Source of the DNA: Arctic95D-9 sp035967665
GTDB taxonomy: Bacteria; Verrucomicrobiota; Verrucomicrobiia; Verrucomicrobiales; DEV007
Direction of reading: 5' to 3'
DNA length: 64,000 bases
NCBI GenBank assembly: GCA_035967665.1
Contig: JAYWLB010000095.1
Location: 186,001-250,000, forward strand
The notes beneath the pieces were generated by a model that made no database searches, had not been told where the DNA came from, and saw only the letters and a list, made by a program, of their open reading frames with translations. Each line of letters begins with the position of its first letter. Positions within the stretch are counted from its first letter, which is position 1. Positions 9,131-18,600 of the stretch are shown piece by piece. The translations under genes and the position numbers were made by a program.

Positions 9131-9592
9131 TCAGGGCTTCAACTGATGCTCTCCATCCGCAAACTGGTCGTGGCAGACGTTGCAACTTGTTAGCATTGCC
9201 CGATAGGCCTCGAAGGCTTGGGAATAATCCGAAGCGCGAGCCGCTTGATAGAACTCACCTCCGGCCTTACGAGTCTCCACGACGTATTTCTGCCAATCTT
9301 CGACATTCTCTTCAGGCAACCGGTGCAGGAGTAGATTGGAGACCTCTGCCAGTGTCAGGGCATCGCCCTTGATCGCTTTCCATACATCCTTTCCGGAAGG
9401 CTCAGCAGCCATACTCATCTTGAGTCTTTTATAAGACGGCTCGAAGACGTACTCCATGAAATGATGCATGTCATCATCGACAGGCTCGATTTCAGGTGAT
9501 GATTTCGAAGGCTCCGCGTGAAGTTGCAGAGAAATAAGGGAAACAGTGGCGATTCCCAGAAACGTAAACATTGAGATATAGAATTTATTCAT
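9131..9592 (-). CDS. Cytochrome c'-like secreted haem protein
   Basis: 153 residues with an N-terminal signal peptide (hydrophobic FTFLGIATVSLISLQ, probable cleavage after LHA). The mature part is predicted helical and ends with a single haem site TSCNVCHDQF near the C-terminus, the arrangement of class II cytochromes c (cytochrome c'), where a four-helix bundle carries CxxCH near the end. Likely periplasmic; such proteins bind NO or transfer electrons. It is transcribed in the same direction as the downstream CDF gene with about 370 bp and hairpins between. Confidence 0.75.
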   Translation of the reverse strand: MNKFYISMFTFLGIATVSLISLQLHAEPSKSSPEIEPVDDDMHHFMEYVFEPSYKRLKMSMAAEPSGKDVWKAIKGDALTLAEVSNLLLHRLPEENVEDWQKYVVETRKAGGEFYQAARASDYSQAFEAYRAMLTSCNVCHDQFADGEHQLKP

Positions 9593-9737
9593 AATTTAAT
9601 AACTAGTTTATGGTTTAATTTGGATTGATAAGGTTAGAGGTTGTTCATGCGAGAAGGCCATCGCGGTACGCTCGGTGCCAGCGAAAAAGCCATACGAAAG
9701 TAAGAGTGGTGCCTGGATTATCGGCCTCCCGAATCAA

Positions 9738-10133
9738 TCAAATGAGAAACCGTCCCGTGAATGGTGAAGCGATGGAACGGGGAACCCCGTCAGGTGGTTT
9801 TCCCGCCACAATCCAGGCCCCATGGGATCTGAAACAGGGTCCCGATTCTATCGAATACTCGACCAAAAGACAGGTAGCCTCCGGGATCCTTACCCGATAA
9901 TCAGATTGCAGCCAGTGGTGGTCACAGACTTCCGAACAACAACCGCATTCGTCATGTCCACTCAGTTTAAAAATCCCCTCACCACAGGAAGCGGAACTGG
10001 AACACACAGCGTGGAAATGCTGATGCGTTTCGAATCCGACCCAAGCCAATATATCACACGATGCGACGCGACCACCCCCAGCCAGAAGGAACAGGAAAAG
10101 AACCGCAATGCAGAACTGGCAGAATTTCCTCAT
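9738..10133 (-). CDS. Secreted Cys/His-rich protein, family not recognised
   Basis: About 131 residues from the ATG at 10133 (MRKFCQFCIAVLFLFLLAGGG); an upstream start at 10169 is possible. After a clear signal peptide comes a Cys/His-rich stretch: HQHFH, CSSSASC, HDECGCCSEVCDHHW. This suggests metal binding outside the cytoplasm, consistent with the CDF transporter nearby, but no family was recognised. It is divergently transcribed from the ABC transporter operon, sharing a 143-bp intergenic region. Its C-terminal third is less convincing and the true end could be the only reliable part of the boundary. Confidence 0.45.
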   Translation of the reverse strand: MRKFCQFCIAVLFLFLLAGGGRVASCDILAWVGFETHQHFHAVCSSSASCGEGIFKLSGHDECGCCSEVCDHHWLQSDYRVRIPEATCLLVEYSIESGPCFRSHGAWIVAGKPPDGVPRSIASPFTGRFLI

Positions 10134-10225
10134 CATGAATTGGATAGGTTGAATACGGGAAAATTGCAAAAGAATTCTGAATTCCGGGAACCAACTTTCG
10201 ACGTGACTCTCTTTCTTTTTTTAAA

Positions 10226-10231
10226 TTGACT
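10226..10231 (+). promoter_or_regulatory. Possible -35 box before the ABC operon
   Basis: TTGACT stands 46 bp before the ATG of the ATPase gene in the divergent intergenic region, after a T-rich tract. No convincing -10 hexamer lies at ideal distance, so this is weak. Confidence 0.2.
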
Positions 10232-10276
10232 TCCCAAAAGGTGAAATGATTTTCCGACCTATAGCTCTACGTTAGG

Positions 10277-10951
10277 ATGCACATTCTGGATATCACCAAT
10301 GTATCGAAATCATACGGAGAAACACCTGTCCTCCGCGATATTTCATACTCTGTTGATCAAGGAGAACGAATCGCCCTCATGGGCCCGTCAGGCTCGGGCA
10401 AAAGCACGCTGCTAAATTGTATAGGAGGGATCGATCGCCCTGACAGGGGGCACATCAAGTTCGATGGAAGACTTCTCAGTGATTTTGATGAGGAACAACT
10501 GTGTCAGCTTCGCCGTGAAGAGCTGTCAACGGTCTTTCAGTTTTTTCATCTACTTCCAACCCTGACAGCACGGGAGAACATTGAATTCCCTCTGCAGCTT
10601 ATAGGACTTGGCCGAAAAGAACGTGAGCCCCGTGTTTCCGATATTATTGATAAAGTTGGGCTTTCACATCGCGCTGATGCTATGCCGGCCCAGCTCAGTG
10701 GAGGCGAAATGCAGCGTGTAGCGATTGCCCGGGCATTATCGATTCAACCCCGGCTCATTCTTGCAGACGAACCTACTGGTAACCTTGATACCCAAACTGG
10801 AGATTCGATTCTCCAACTGCTTGAAGGGGTCAGCGATCAGTATGGGGTTGCCATGGTCCTGGTGACTCACAGCAAAGCAGCGACACGGATCTGCCACCGC
10901 GTTCTCCAGATGCGAGACGGAATGATCAAAAACAGTTCGGAGCCTCGGTAA
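10277..10951 (+). CDS. ABC transporter ATP-binding protein (AttE/LolD/MacB type)
   Basis: 224 residues, full length for a LolD/MacB-type ATPase. Walker A GPSGSGKST, a Q-loop in TVFQFFHLLP, signature LSGGEMQRVAIARAL, Walker B LILADEPTGNLD and H-loop LVTHS are all intact. It energises the permease encoded immediately downstream, whose ATG overlaps the stop codon (TAATG). With a long FtsX-type permease and a CrtC/AttH-like secreted protein following, the set matches the AttEFGH arrangement, in which this would be AttE. The transported substrate of that family is not established. Confidence 0.88.
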   Translation: MHILDITNVSKSYGETPVLRDISYSVDQGERIALMGPSGSGKSTLLNCIGGIDRPDRGHIKFDGRLLSDFDEEQLCQLRREELSTVFQFFHLLPTLTARENIEFPLQLIGLGRKEREPRVSDIIDKVGLSHRADAMPAQLSGGEMQRVAIARALSIQPRLILADEPTGNLDTQTGDSILQLLEGVSDQYGVAMVLVTHSKAATRICHRVLQMRDGMIKNSSEPR

Positions 10952-13560
10952 TGGCGAGCATTACTTCAAATTCAAGACCGTCATTCTCCGTAGGGAGATT
11001 GCTCTGGTCACGATTGCTCTGGCGTCACTGGAAGCAGGCCCCATGGTCCACGTTCCTACTCGTCGCCATTCTTGCCGTCGGCGTGGCCGTGTTTCTCTCG
11101 GTTCGTTTGGCCAGCAAGGCAGCAGTGGCCGGTTTTGGCTATTTCACAGAGTCGGTAGCCGGTGAGAGCGATTTCCTCCTTCGCCCGGTCGCAGAGAGAT
11201 TTTCGGATGAACTTCTCGGACCAATCCGAGAAAGACTGAACGAATCGCCAGTAGAGATCATGCCGGTTCTCGAGATTTCGGGATCAGTTGAAAAAGAAGG
11301 ACTATCCCTGCCGGTACGACTTGTCGGGGTCGACTTTGCAGCAATGCATAACTCCCGAGCGAGAGTCCCCTCCGATCAGTTCATCGCATTGATGGGGCGA
11401 AGTGAACAGGTTCTCGTGGGAGCCGAACTGGCAAATAAGCTCGGACTCACGGCAGGCAATGGTCTGCGACTTCGACTGAACGATGTGGACAGGGAAGTCA
11501 TCGTAGCAGGGATTCTTACAGCGGAGCGGAATCAACCGCCTCGTCCAGACGGTCTTTTATTGATTGATCTACCTGAACTGCAAAAGCTTGCCGACGAACA
11601 GGGGGCTCTCTCAAGAGTGGAGTTTCGGGTTCCTCCCGGTTTTATGTTTGATCAGAACTGGAAACAAGTCGGCGCAAGCATGTGGGATTTTGCCGCCGAC
11701 CGCGGCCTCGTGCTGGAAACTCCGGAAGAGAGAAAATCGACAATCACACAAATGAGTGCGGCTTTCCGACTCAATCTAGCGATCCTCTCGGGACTGGCCA
11801 TGTTTGTGGGTATTTATCTGATTCTGCAGGCAATGGAGGCATCGGTGATTAAACGCCGAAGCGAGATCGCTATTCTACGGTCTCTCGGAGTAACTCCTGC
11901 ACAAATTCGAGCAACCTGGCTATGGGAAGGAGCTTTACTGGGGATCATAGGCACCCTTATTGGTATACCACTTGGTCGACTCGTCGCTGAAGGGCTCGTC
12001 GGCACCCTCGCGCGAACCATCAATACAGTTTACTACGAAACGGCAGTCTCATCGATCACACTCTCTTTTTCAGAGATCGCTTTCTGCCTCGTATTTGGTT
12101 GTTCAGCAAGTGTAACCGCCGCCTGGATTCCAGCGCGCGATGCGTCGACCATTCCCCCAGCGCAGGCGCTCCGGAGTACCGGAGCGGGTGGAACAGTTAG
12201 CTACCAGAAGAACTGGCTATCCGGCTTATTGTGCAGCGTCATAGGCATCGCCTGCACAGCATTTCCACCGTGGACAAATGCCGGGACAACGCGGATTCCA
12301 GTAGGAGGCTATCTCGCCGCGATCTTCCTGATTGTCGGAGGCAGCCTGCTCATCGGCAATCTCTTCCGCCCCGTCGCTTTGCTCCTTCGCACAGGACAAG
12401 ACAACGCGATGAGAAGCTACGCAGCCAGTCAGCTAATGCTCGCTGGAGCACGACATCGACTGACTGCCGCAGGCCTCGCGGTAGCTGTAGGGATGGCCTT
12501 GTCGACAAGCCTCCTAGTCGTGAGTTTCGAACAAACTCTAAAGACCTGGATCAACCACACTCAGGACGCGGACATCACCGTCTCCGCTCCAGGTTCTAAT
12601 TCCCTGTTCATAGAAAGCTCCCTCTCTCACGCAGTCTGGAGCGAAATCGAAACCCTTTCCGGAGTCGATTGGGTCGAGCGACTTCGCCACTATACCGTCA
12701 CGATTGGAGGGCACGACTTAATTCTTGCAGGCATAGACAGCAGTCGAAAGAGCGCCCATGTCCCGGAACAGATCTGGCTGGATCCGCCTGATTCGCCGAG
12801 TTTGACAGAATTCGACCGAACCGCTGCCGAAATTCGTTTCCCCGGGTGGATCAGTGAAACCTTGTCACGTCGCTTCCACCTCAAAAAAGGAAGCGAGATC
12901 CCCCTTCCCACCCCGAGCGGAATCCGAACAGTCGAGGTTCAAGGAATCTTCGCCGAATATGGCAAAGAGATCGGCACGCTCGTCGTCGCCCGGGGGTTGC
13001 TCGAAGAGTGGTTTGTTGACAAACGAGTCACCAAGCTGTCGATTCATGTAGAGTCCGCCCACTCGGTGAATGAAATACTCATCCAAATCCGAGATCAATT
13101 TCCCGCGATCTCAGCTGTCACCTCAAAACAACGTCAGCAAGAGTCATTACGTATTTTCCACGATAGCTTCTCTGTCACTTATGTGTTAGAGGCAATCTCC
13201 ATACTCGTGGCGATGACCGGGCTTGGTCTCGCCCTTGTTGGTCTGATGCTCGACCGCCGCAATGAGCTTTCGACGCTGAAGATGATCGGCACCACCCGCC
13301 AGAAGATCGCCGCTGCCGCAGCCTGGGAAGGCGCCGGCATCTCGTTCGTCGGGTATCTCGGAGGCGTAATCCTCAGCCTGGCTTTGGGTTGGATACTGAT
13401 CTTCATCATCAACCCTCAAAGTTTTGGGTGGACATTGCTCTATCGCCTTCCCTGGACTACTTATTTTTTCCTCGGCTTTACCACGGTCACTACCGGAGCG
13501 ATTGTCTCCAGTATCGTCGGTCATCGGAATTCCGTTTTTAAATCCGAACGAAAGAAATAG
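10951..13560 (+). CDS. FtsX-family ABC transporter permease, fused AttF-AttG type
   Basis: 869 residues. One N-terminal membrane helix (TFLLVAILAVGVAVFLSV) is followed by a large extracytoplasmic domain, then an FtsX domain around residues 270-400 containing RRSEIAILRSLGVTPAQIRATWLWEGALLG, further helices, a second extracytoplasmic domain and a C-terminal FtsX domain with RRNELSTLKMIGTTRQKIAAAAAWEGAG. The double FtsX layout equals two MacB/LolC-type permeases joined in one chain. It is coupled to the ATPase upstream (one-base overlap) and ends directly before the AttH-like gene, so the three form an operon. Confidence 0.85.
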   Translation: MASITSNSRPSFSVGRLLWSRLLWRHWKQAPWSTFLLVAILAVGVAVFLSVRLASKAAVAGFGYFTESVAGESDFLLRPVAERFSDELLGPIRERLNESPVEIMPVLEISGSVEKEGLSLPVRLVGVDFAAMHNSRARVPSDQFIALMGRSEQVLVGAELANKLGLTAGNGLRLRLNDVDREVIVAGILTAERNQPPRPDGLLLIDLPELQKLADEQGALSRVEFRVPPGFMFDQNWKQVGASMWDFAADRGLVLETPEERKSTITQMSAAFRLNLAILSGLAMFVGIYLILQAMEASVIKRRSEIAILRSLGVTPAQIRATWLWEGALLGIIGTLIGIPLGRLVAEGLVGTLARTINTVYYETAVSSITLSFSEIAFCLVFGCSASVTAAWIPARDASTIPPAQALRSTGAGGTVSYQKNWLSGLLCSVIGIACTAFPPWTNAGTTRIPVGGYLAAIFLIVGGSLLIGNLFRPVALLLRTGQDNAMRSYAASQLMLAGARHRLTAAGLAVAVGMALSTSLLVVSFEQTLKTWINHTQDADITVSAPGSNSLFIESSLSHAVWSEIETLSGVDWVERLRHYTVTIGGHDLILAGIDSSRKSAHVPEQIWLDPPDSPSLTEFDRTAAEIRFPGWISETLSRRFHLKKGSEIPLPTPSGIRTVEVQGIFAEYGKEIGTLVVARGLLEEWFVDKRVTKLSIHVESAHSVNEILIQIRDQFPAISAVTSKQRQQESLRIFHDSFSVTYVLEAISILVAMTGLGLALVGLMLDRRNELSTLKMIGTTRQKIAAAAAWEGAGISFVGYLGGVILSLALGWILIFIINPQSFGWTLLYRLPWTTYFFLGFTTVTTGAIVSSIVGHRNSVFKSERKK

Positions 13561-14724
13561 ATGAAGACTGAGCCACATTCCCCGGATCGAAGAATCAAGA
13601 CGCGCCCACCCCTGCTGCTACCACTGATTGCCACTGCGATTACCTTTGTCTCACACATCTCCCTTTCTTGTTCTGAAGAACCCGTTTGGGAGACTCCAAA
13701 CCCCGAACGCGAGTTTCATTTTCCATCCGATCACGGCAACCATCCAAGCTTCCAGTTCGAGCGATGGGAAATCCGCTGCCATCTCTTTTCCGATCATCGC
13801 CGCTTCGCCCTGAAAGCCACATTCGTCCGACTCGGGCAACGTCCACAAGAGACTCCTAACGAAGAACCCTTCGGCGACGCCCACCTCTTTCTCGCGTACC
13901 TTTCGCTAACTGATCCTGTCGGCGAGGTTTTCCATCACCAGCAAAGACTCAATCGAGCCGGATGGAACGCCTTCTCCCTCACCGGAGACCTCGACATCCG
14001 CAATGGTGATTGGAGGCTGGTTCGCTCGGGGAGTTCGCTTCGCCTGCGGGGATCAATCCAATCGGATGCCGAGATTGAGCTTCGGCTTCACCCCCACAAG
14101 CGTCACGTTTTTCTGGGCGAAATGAGCACTCTCCACGACACCACCGAAACCGCGCTACCACGATACCACATCGCACTCTCGAAGCTCGACGTGGAAGGTA
14201 CCCTGCAACTCGGTGACGACTCGCTCTCCGTCATCGGAAAAGCTTCTCTCGACCACGAAATTTCCAACCGTGTCTACGACGAGTCATCAGATGACCGGGA
14301 CAGGGCCTACCTCATGCTTCTCAATGACCACGAGATCATTGTCGACATCGCCAGAACGACAAGCGGTGAGAACTCGGGAAGCTCCCTCATTTGGATTGAT
14401 CCCGCCGGTAGTGTCACCGTCCAAAAGAACGGAGAGTTTCGATGGACTCAAATGGGCGATTGGAAAAGCCCCCGCACCAAGGCTGGCTACTCGGTTACTC
14501 CGAGGCTCGAGACGACTGATCCTACGAGCGGTATAGAACGTGCCTTTTTGATTCAGCCCATCGCTCCTGACCAGGAGATCCCGAAGGGCTTTCGATCAGC
14601 CGCACAGTGGGAAGGTGCCTGCGATGTGCTTGACAAAGAGACTGGAGAAGTCGTTGGATGGGCCTTCCTCGAAACTTCACGTTTCACCGGAAATACCTCG
14701 AGCGGAAATACAGAGGGCATGTGA
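13561..14724 (+). CDS. AttH/CrtC-family lipocalin-like secreted protein
   Basis: 387 residues. An N-terminal hydrophobic segment ending near SCSE suggests a lipoprotein or signal peptide. The body begins with REFHFPSDHGNHPSFQFERWEI, the typical opening of AttH proteins (FPrDHGaHp...EWWY variants), and continues with two beta-rich halves: HLFLAYLSLTD, the LDHEISNR segment in the second half and a C-terminal GWAFLETSRF. AttH is the extracytoplasmic partner of the AttEFG transporter and shares a calycin-like fold with carotenoid 1,2-hydratase. It follows the permease with no gap and ends 50 bp before the right island repeat. Confidence 0.78.
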   Translation: MKTEPHSPDRRIKTRPPLLLPLIATAITFVSHISLSCSEEPVWETPNPEREFHFPSDHGNHPSFQFERWEIRCHLFSDHRRFALKATFVRLGQRPQETPNEEPFGDAHLFLAYLSLTDPVGEVFHHQQRLNRAGWNAFSLTGDLDIRNGDWRLVRSGSSLRLRGSIQSDAEIELRLHPHKRHVFLGEMSTLHDTTETALPRYHIALSKLDVEGTLQLGDDSLSVIGKASLDHEISNRVYDESSDDRDRAYLMLLNDHEIIVDIARTTSGENSGSSLIWIDPAGSVTVQKNGEFRWTQMGDWKSPRTKAGYSVTPRLETTDPTSGIERAFLIQPIAPDQEIPKGFRSAAQWEGACDVLDKETGEVVGWAFLETSRFTGNTSSGNTEGM

Positions 14725-14773
14725 TTGGGTTCCACATAAAAACGGAACTGTCCCCAATCTTTGGTGGATCCCC

Positions 14774-14833
14774 CCCGATTTGGTACCCTCTGACACTGTG
14801 GGTCCCGCCATTAAAAATGGCTCCTCCGGTTGG
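14774..14833. repeat. Right direct repeat (attR-like) overlapping tRNA-Asn
   Basis: Matches 7509-7568 at 59 of 60 positions. Bases 14818-14833 are the 3' end of tRNA-Asn; the rest lies downstream of the tRNA. Integration has left the tRNA complete at this end. Confidence 0.75.
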
Positions 14834-14892
14834 GTTCGAACCAACGACCTAGTGGTTAACAGCCACCCGCTCTACCGCTGAGCTACAGAGGA
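14818..14892 (-). tRNA. tRNA-Asn (anticodon GTT)
   Basis: Reading the minus strand, a 75-base cloverleaf is visible: acceptor TCCTCTG pairs with CGGAGGA (one G-T), D-arm AGCTCAGCGGTAGAGC, anticodon loop CTGTTAAC giving GTT, T-arm GTTGGTTCGAACCCAAC, discriminator G and an encoded CCA end. A T-run follows. The gene is the insertion target of the island on its 3' side. Confidence 0.95.
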
Positions 14893-15068
14893 ATTAAAAA
14901 TCACGCATTGGGTAGTTCAGTGAACGCCCTTTTGCGGACTGCGAATTTGCGCCTTCACGGACTGTTTTCAAGAGGAAAATTCAGTAAAATTACATTTTTC
15001 CGTAAGATCCTCATTTTAAATGCCGTTTACCCGCAGCTCGACCTCTACCTGCCGGCGCTGAAACCCTC

Positions 15069-15596
15069 ATGGCACTACCATTGAAACACCCCGACTCTCC
15101 CGAACATTTCGCTGATTTGATGGCGGATCATCAGCCCCGTCTTCGTGCTTACATCCGTTCTCTGGTCCTCGATGAACATATTTCGAAGGATATTCTCCAG
15201 GAAACGAACGTGACCCTGCTGAAGAAATCGCGTGATTTCACGGCGGGAACCAATTTTACCGCCTGGGCTTTTCGCGTCGCCTATTTCGAAGTTCTCACGT
15301 GGCGCCGGAAGCAGGGACGCAATCGCATTCACCTCGACACCGAACTGGTGGAATCTCTCGCCGAGACAATTGATACCGTTTCGCCGGACTATGATAAGCG
15401 CCTCGCAGCGCTCACCGCCTGCATCGACGAATTGCCGGAGCGCCAGCAAATGATTGTGAGGAGAAAATACCTCAACGAGGAATCCGTTCAGGACATCGCG
15501 AAAGACCTCGGATTTCGGGCTAATGCCGCCTCTCAACTCCTTTTCCGGGCCAGGACCGGTCTCTTTAAGTGCATCACCCGCAAGCTCGCGAACTAA
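15069..15596 (+). CDS. ECF sigma factor (sigma-70 family)
   Basis: 175 residues. Region 2 is visible as HQPRLRAYIRSLVLDEHISKDILQET with TNFTAWAFRVAYFEVLTWRRKQGR, and region 4 as IDELPERQQMIVRRKYLNEESVQDIAKDLG followed by the recognition helix. It belongs to the short ECF sigma factors common in Planctomycetes and Verrucomicrobia. The next gene starts 15 bp downstream and begins with an anti-sigma-like cytoplasmic segment before a membrane helix, so the pair probably forms a sigma/anti-sigma module. Confidence 0.9.
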   Translation: MALPLKHPDSPEHFADLMADHQPRLRAYIRSLVLDEHISKDILQETNVTLLKKSRDFTAGTNFTAWAFRVAYFEVLTWRRKQGRNRIHLDTELVESLAETIDTVSPDYDKRLAALTACIDELPERQQMIVRRKYLNEESVQDIAKDLGFRANAASQLLFRARTGLFKCITRKLAN

Positions 15597-15611
15597 ATTT
15601 CCTCATCGACC

Positions 15612-18600
15612 ATGAAACATTCGGACTATTTCGAAGCACTCGCCGAACTCGCCAATCAGCTCTTTGAGCAGGGTTTGAGCGACGAGGAAGCGATCAAGCT
15701 GCAGGGAATTCTCAGCGAGAACCCATCTGCCCGGACCGATTGGGTCCAGCTGTGCGAACTGCATTCCATGCTGGAGTCCGAGCCGGATATCCAGAACAAA
15801 CTCGCAAGCGACGATCGCCCTGACAATGTGCTCCCGCTCTCAGGCGCCCACTCTACCCGTCGCAGCCTTGCCGATCAGGATCCTGAAAAGCGGTCGTTTC
15901 TTTTCCCGGGGATTGTGGCGGTCGCAGCACTCGCAGTCCTTGCCCTGCTCTCGTTCGCTGCACTTCGGCCCACGGCACCGGATTCCCCCGACCTCGCCGT
16001 GGCTGAGGAGCCTCTTCCCGGTGAAGAGTCGAAAGCCGTTAAGGAGACGCCGGCACTCCCCGAAGATGAAGCGCCCGAGGAACAGTATCAGCGCGCCATT
16101 GTCGCAACAATCGGATCAGGATCACAGCAACGTCCTCCGACCAATTTCACGTCGGAGCCATCACTGGATTCAGAGGAGCTATCCTTCAATCGTGATATTC
16201 GTCCGATCCTTTCCGAGAATTGTTTCTCATGCCACGGGCCGGATGAATCAAGTCGCGAAGCCGAGCTGCGACTTGATACGCATGATGGATTTGTGGGAGG
16301 CGAAAACCCTACCGTCGTTCCCGGAAAACCCGATGAGAGCGAGATGATCACCCGCATTACAACGACGGATTCGGAAGACTTGATGCCACCTGAAGATTCC
16401 CACAAGGAGCTCACCTCGAAGGAAATTGCTCTGCTCACGCAGTGGGTCGCGGAAGGTGCCGTATGGGAGGATCACTGGTCTTTCATGCCGATCACCAATC
16501 AGCTGTCCGACGCGACCACCAGCCATCCCGTGGAGCGCCACCCGGTAGATTATTTTGTCGATCAGAAGCTGAGCAAAATCGGACTCACCCGCTCAGAGGT
16601 GGCCTCGAAACAGGCTCTGGTTCGCCGCGCTCATCTTGATCTGACAGGACTTCCGCCAACGCCTGAGGAAGTGGCTGCTTTTGTTGAGAACGAGAGCCCC
16701 ACGGCCTACGAGTCGCTGCTCGACGAACTGCTCTCACGCCCTTCCTTCGGCGAGCACCGTGCCCGATACTGGCTCGATGCCGCGAGATACGGGGATACCC
16801 ACGGGCTGCACCTCGATAACTACCGCGAGATCTGGCCGTATCGCGACTGGGTCATCGATGCCTTTAACGAAAACATGCCGTTCGACCAGTTTACGGTGGA
16901 GCAAATCGCCGGCGACCTCCTCCCCGATGCGACTCAAAGTCAGCGAATCGCAACAGGATTCAACCGCTGCAACGTAACGACCTCAGAGGGCGGCGCAATC
17001 GATGAGGAGTTTCTGGTTCGTTATGCGGTTGATAGGGTCGCGACAACCGGAACGGTTTGGATGGGACTCACGGCGGGCTGCGCGCAGTGCCACGATCACA
17101 AGTTCGATCCTATTACGATGAAGGATTTCTACAGCCTGTTTGCCTTCTTCAATAATACGACACAGCCTGCGATGGATGGTAATGCCAAAGACTCGGCTCC
17201 GGTCATTCGCGTCTACGATAGCCCTGAACAGGAAAAGCGTGCCTCGGAACTGAAGGCACAGATAGCGAAGCTCACTAAGGAAGCGGAAACGCTTTTCAAA
17301 GAGTCGGATTTTCCGGAAACGGATCCTGCCTCTCTGGCCCCGGAGTTCTTCAATCACGGTTCAGCCGAGTCCCCCACCCTCATCAAGGATGCAGGGGATT
17401 TTGCAAAGGACAGCGCCTTCACGGTAGCCTTTCGATTCAAACTTCCCGATACGGACGGTCGGGTCATACTCGCCGAGCACACTGACAAAACAGCGAACCG
17501 GAAAGGATGGAGAATTGTCTGGGAGGACAGAGGCATTCTCGTTGAACTGATCGAATCCTATCCTGACAGACTCCTCAAGCGTGGTGTCACCCGTAAGTTT
17601 CGCCCCGGAGCAGGCGGTCATTTCGCAGTGACTTACGATGGCTCCGGCGCGGGAAATGGAATCGAGATTTATTCAAACGGTAGCTTCCAAAACAGCCGCT
17701 TTATCAACGAGTGGCACGACTCGCTCGTCACCGATTTCAAAGCGGATCAAGCGGAGCTTCTCGTCGGTGGAAAAGACGCGGCCAGTGGTCTCATTCCGGT
17801 AATTAATGAGTTCGCCATCTTTGACCGCAAACTCACTGAGAAAGAGATCATGGCTCTGTCGACTTTTTCCACCGTGAAGAACATCGCGAAGAAGCCGGCT
17901 GACAAAAGAACGGACAAGGAAAAGCCCCAGTTGAAGCAGTATCTCGCGACAAGAAGCGAAGGCCCCTATTCCGATCTTCTGAGGAAGTTGTCCGCCGCTC
18001 AAACCGAACTGAGCAAAATCGAATCGACCACTCCAACGACACTCGTGATGCAGGAGAAAAAAGAAGCTCCAAAGGCGCACCTCCTACTCCGGGGCGAGTA
18101 TGATCAGGCAGCGGACGAAGTTTCCCCTGCTTTCCCGGCATTCCTTCCAGAACTTGAGGGTGATTTCCAAATGAATCGACTCGGACTTGCACAATGGCTG
18201 GTTCATCCTGAGCATCCCCTCACCGCTCGCGTCAGCGCCAACCGCATCTGGCAGGAACTGTTTGGAATCGGGCTGGTAAAAACGGCGGAGGACTTCGGGA
18301 CACAGGGTGAAAACCCGAGCCACCCCGCGCTTCTCGACTGGCTCGCTTCTTCGTTTATAGAAAGCGGCTGGGACGTCAAAGCGCTCTACCGCACCATCAT
18401 GATGTCTGAAACCTATCGCCAGGAGGCGACAATGGCGGAGGATTTGGTCAGGCTGGATCCGGACAACCGCCTCCTGGCGCGCGGCCCCCGTTTTCGCCTC
18501 GATGCCGAAGTGATTCGTGATCAGGCTCTCGCGGCGAGTGGCCTCATTGACCCTACCATTGGCGGCCCCAGCGTGAAGCCCTACCAGCCTTCCGGAATCT

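Larger units (their letters stand above)
7509..14833. mobile_element. Genomic island at tRNA-Asn, flanked by a 60-bp direct repeat
   Basis: A 60-bp sequence occurs at 7509-7568 and again at 14774-14833 with one mismatch. The right copy runs into the 3' end of an intact tRNA-Asn gene; the left copy holds only the last 16 bases of that tRNA. This is the footprint of site-specific integration at a tRNA 3' end. Between the copies (about 7.2 kb) lie a CDF transporter, a cytochrome c'-like gene, a Cys/His-rich secreted protein and an AttEFGH-like ABC operon. No integrase or transposase gene is present, so the element is either non-autonomous, mobilised in trans, or decayed. Seen: the repeat and tRNA. 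Inferred: mobility. Confidence 0.7.

Noticed and set aside
14658..14852. 64-residue open frame ending MAPPVGFEPTT
   Set aside because: It runs over tRNA-Asn and the island repeat; such GFEPTT endings are a known artefact of translating tRNA sequence.
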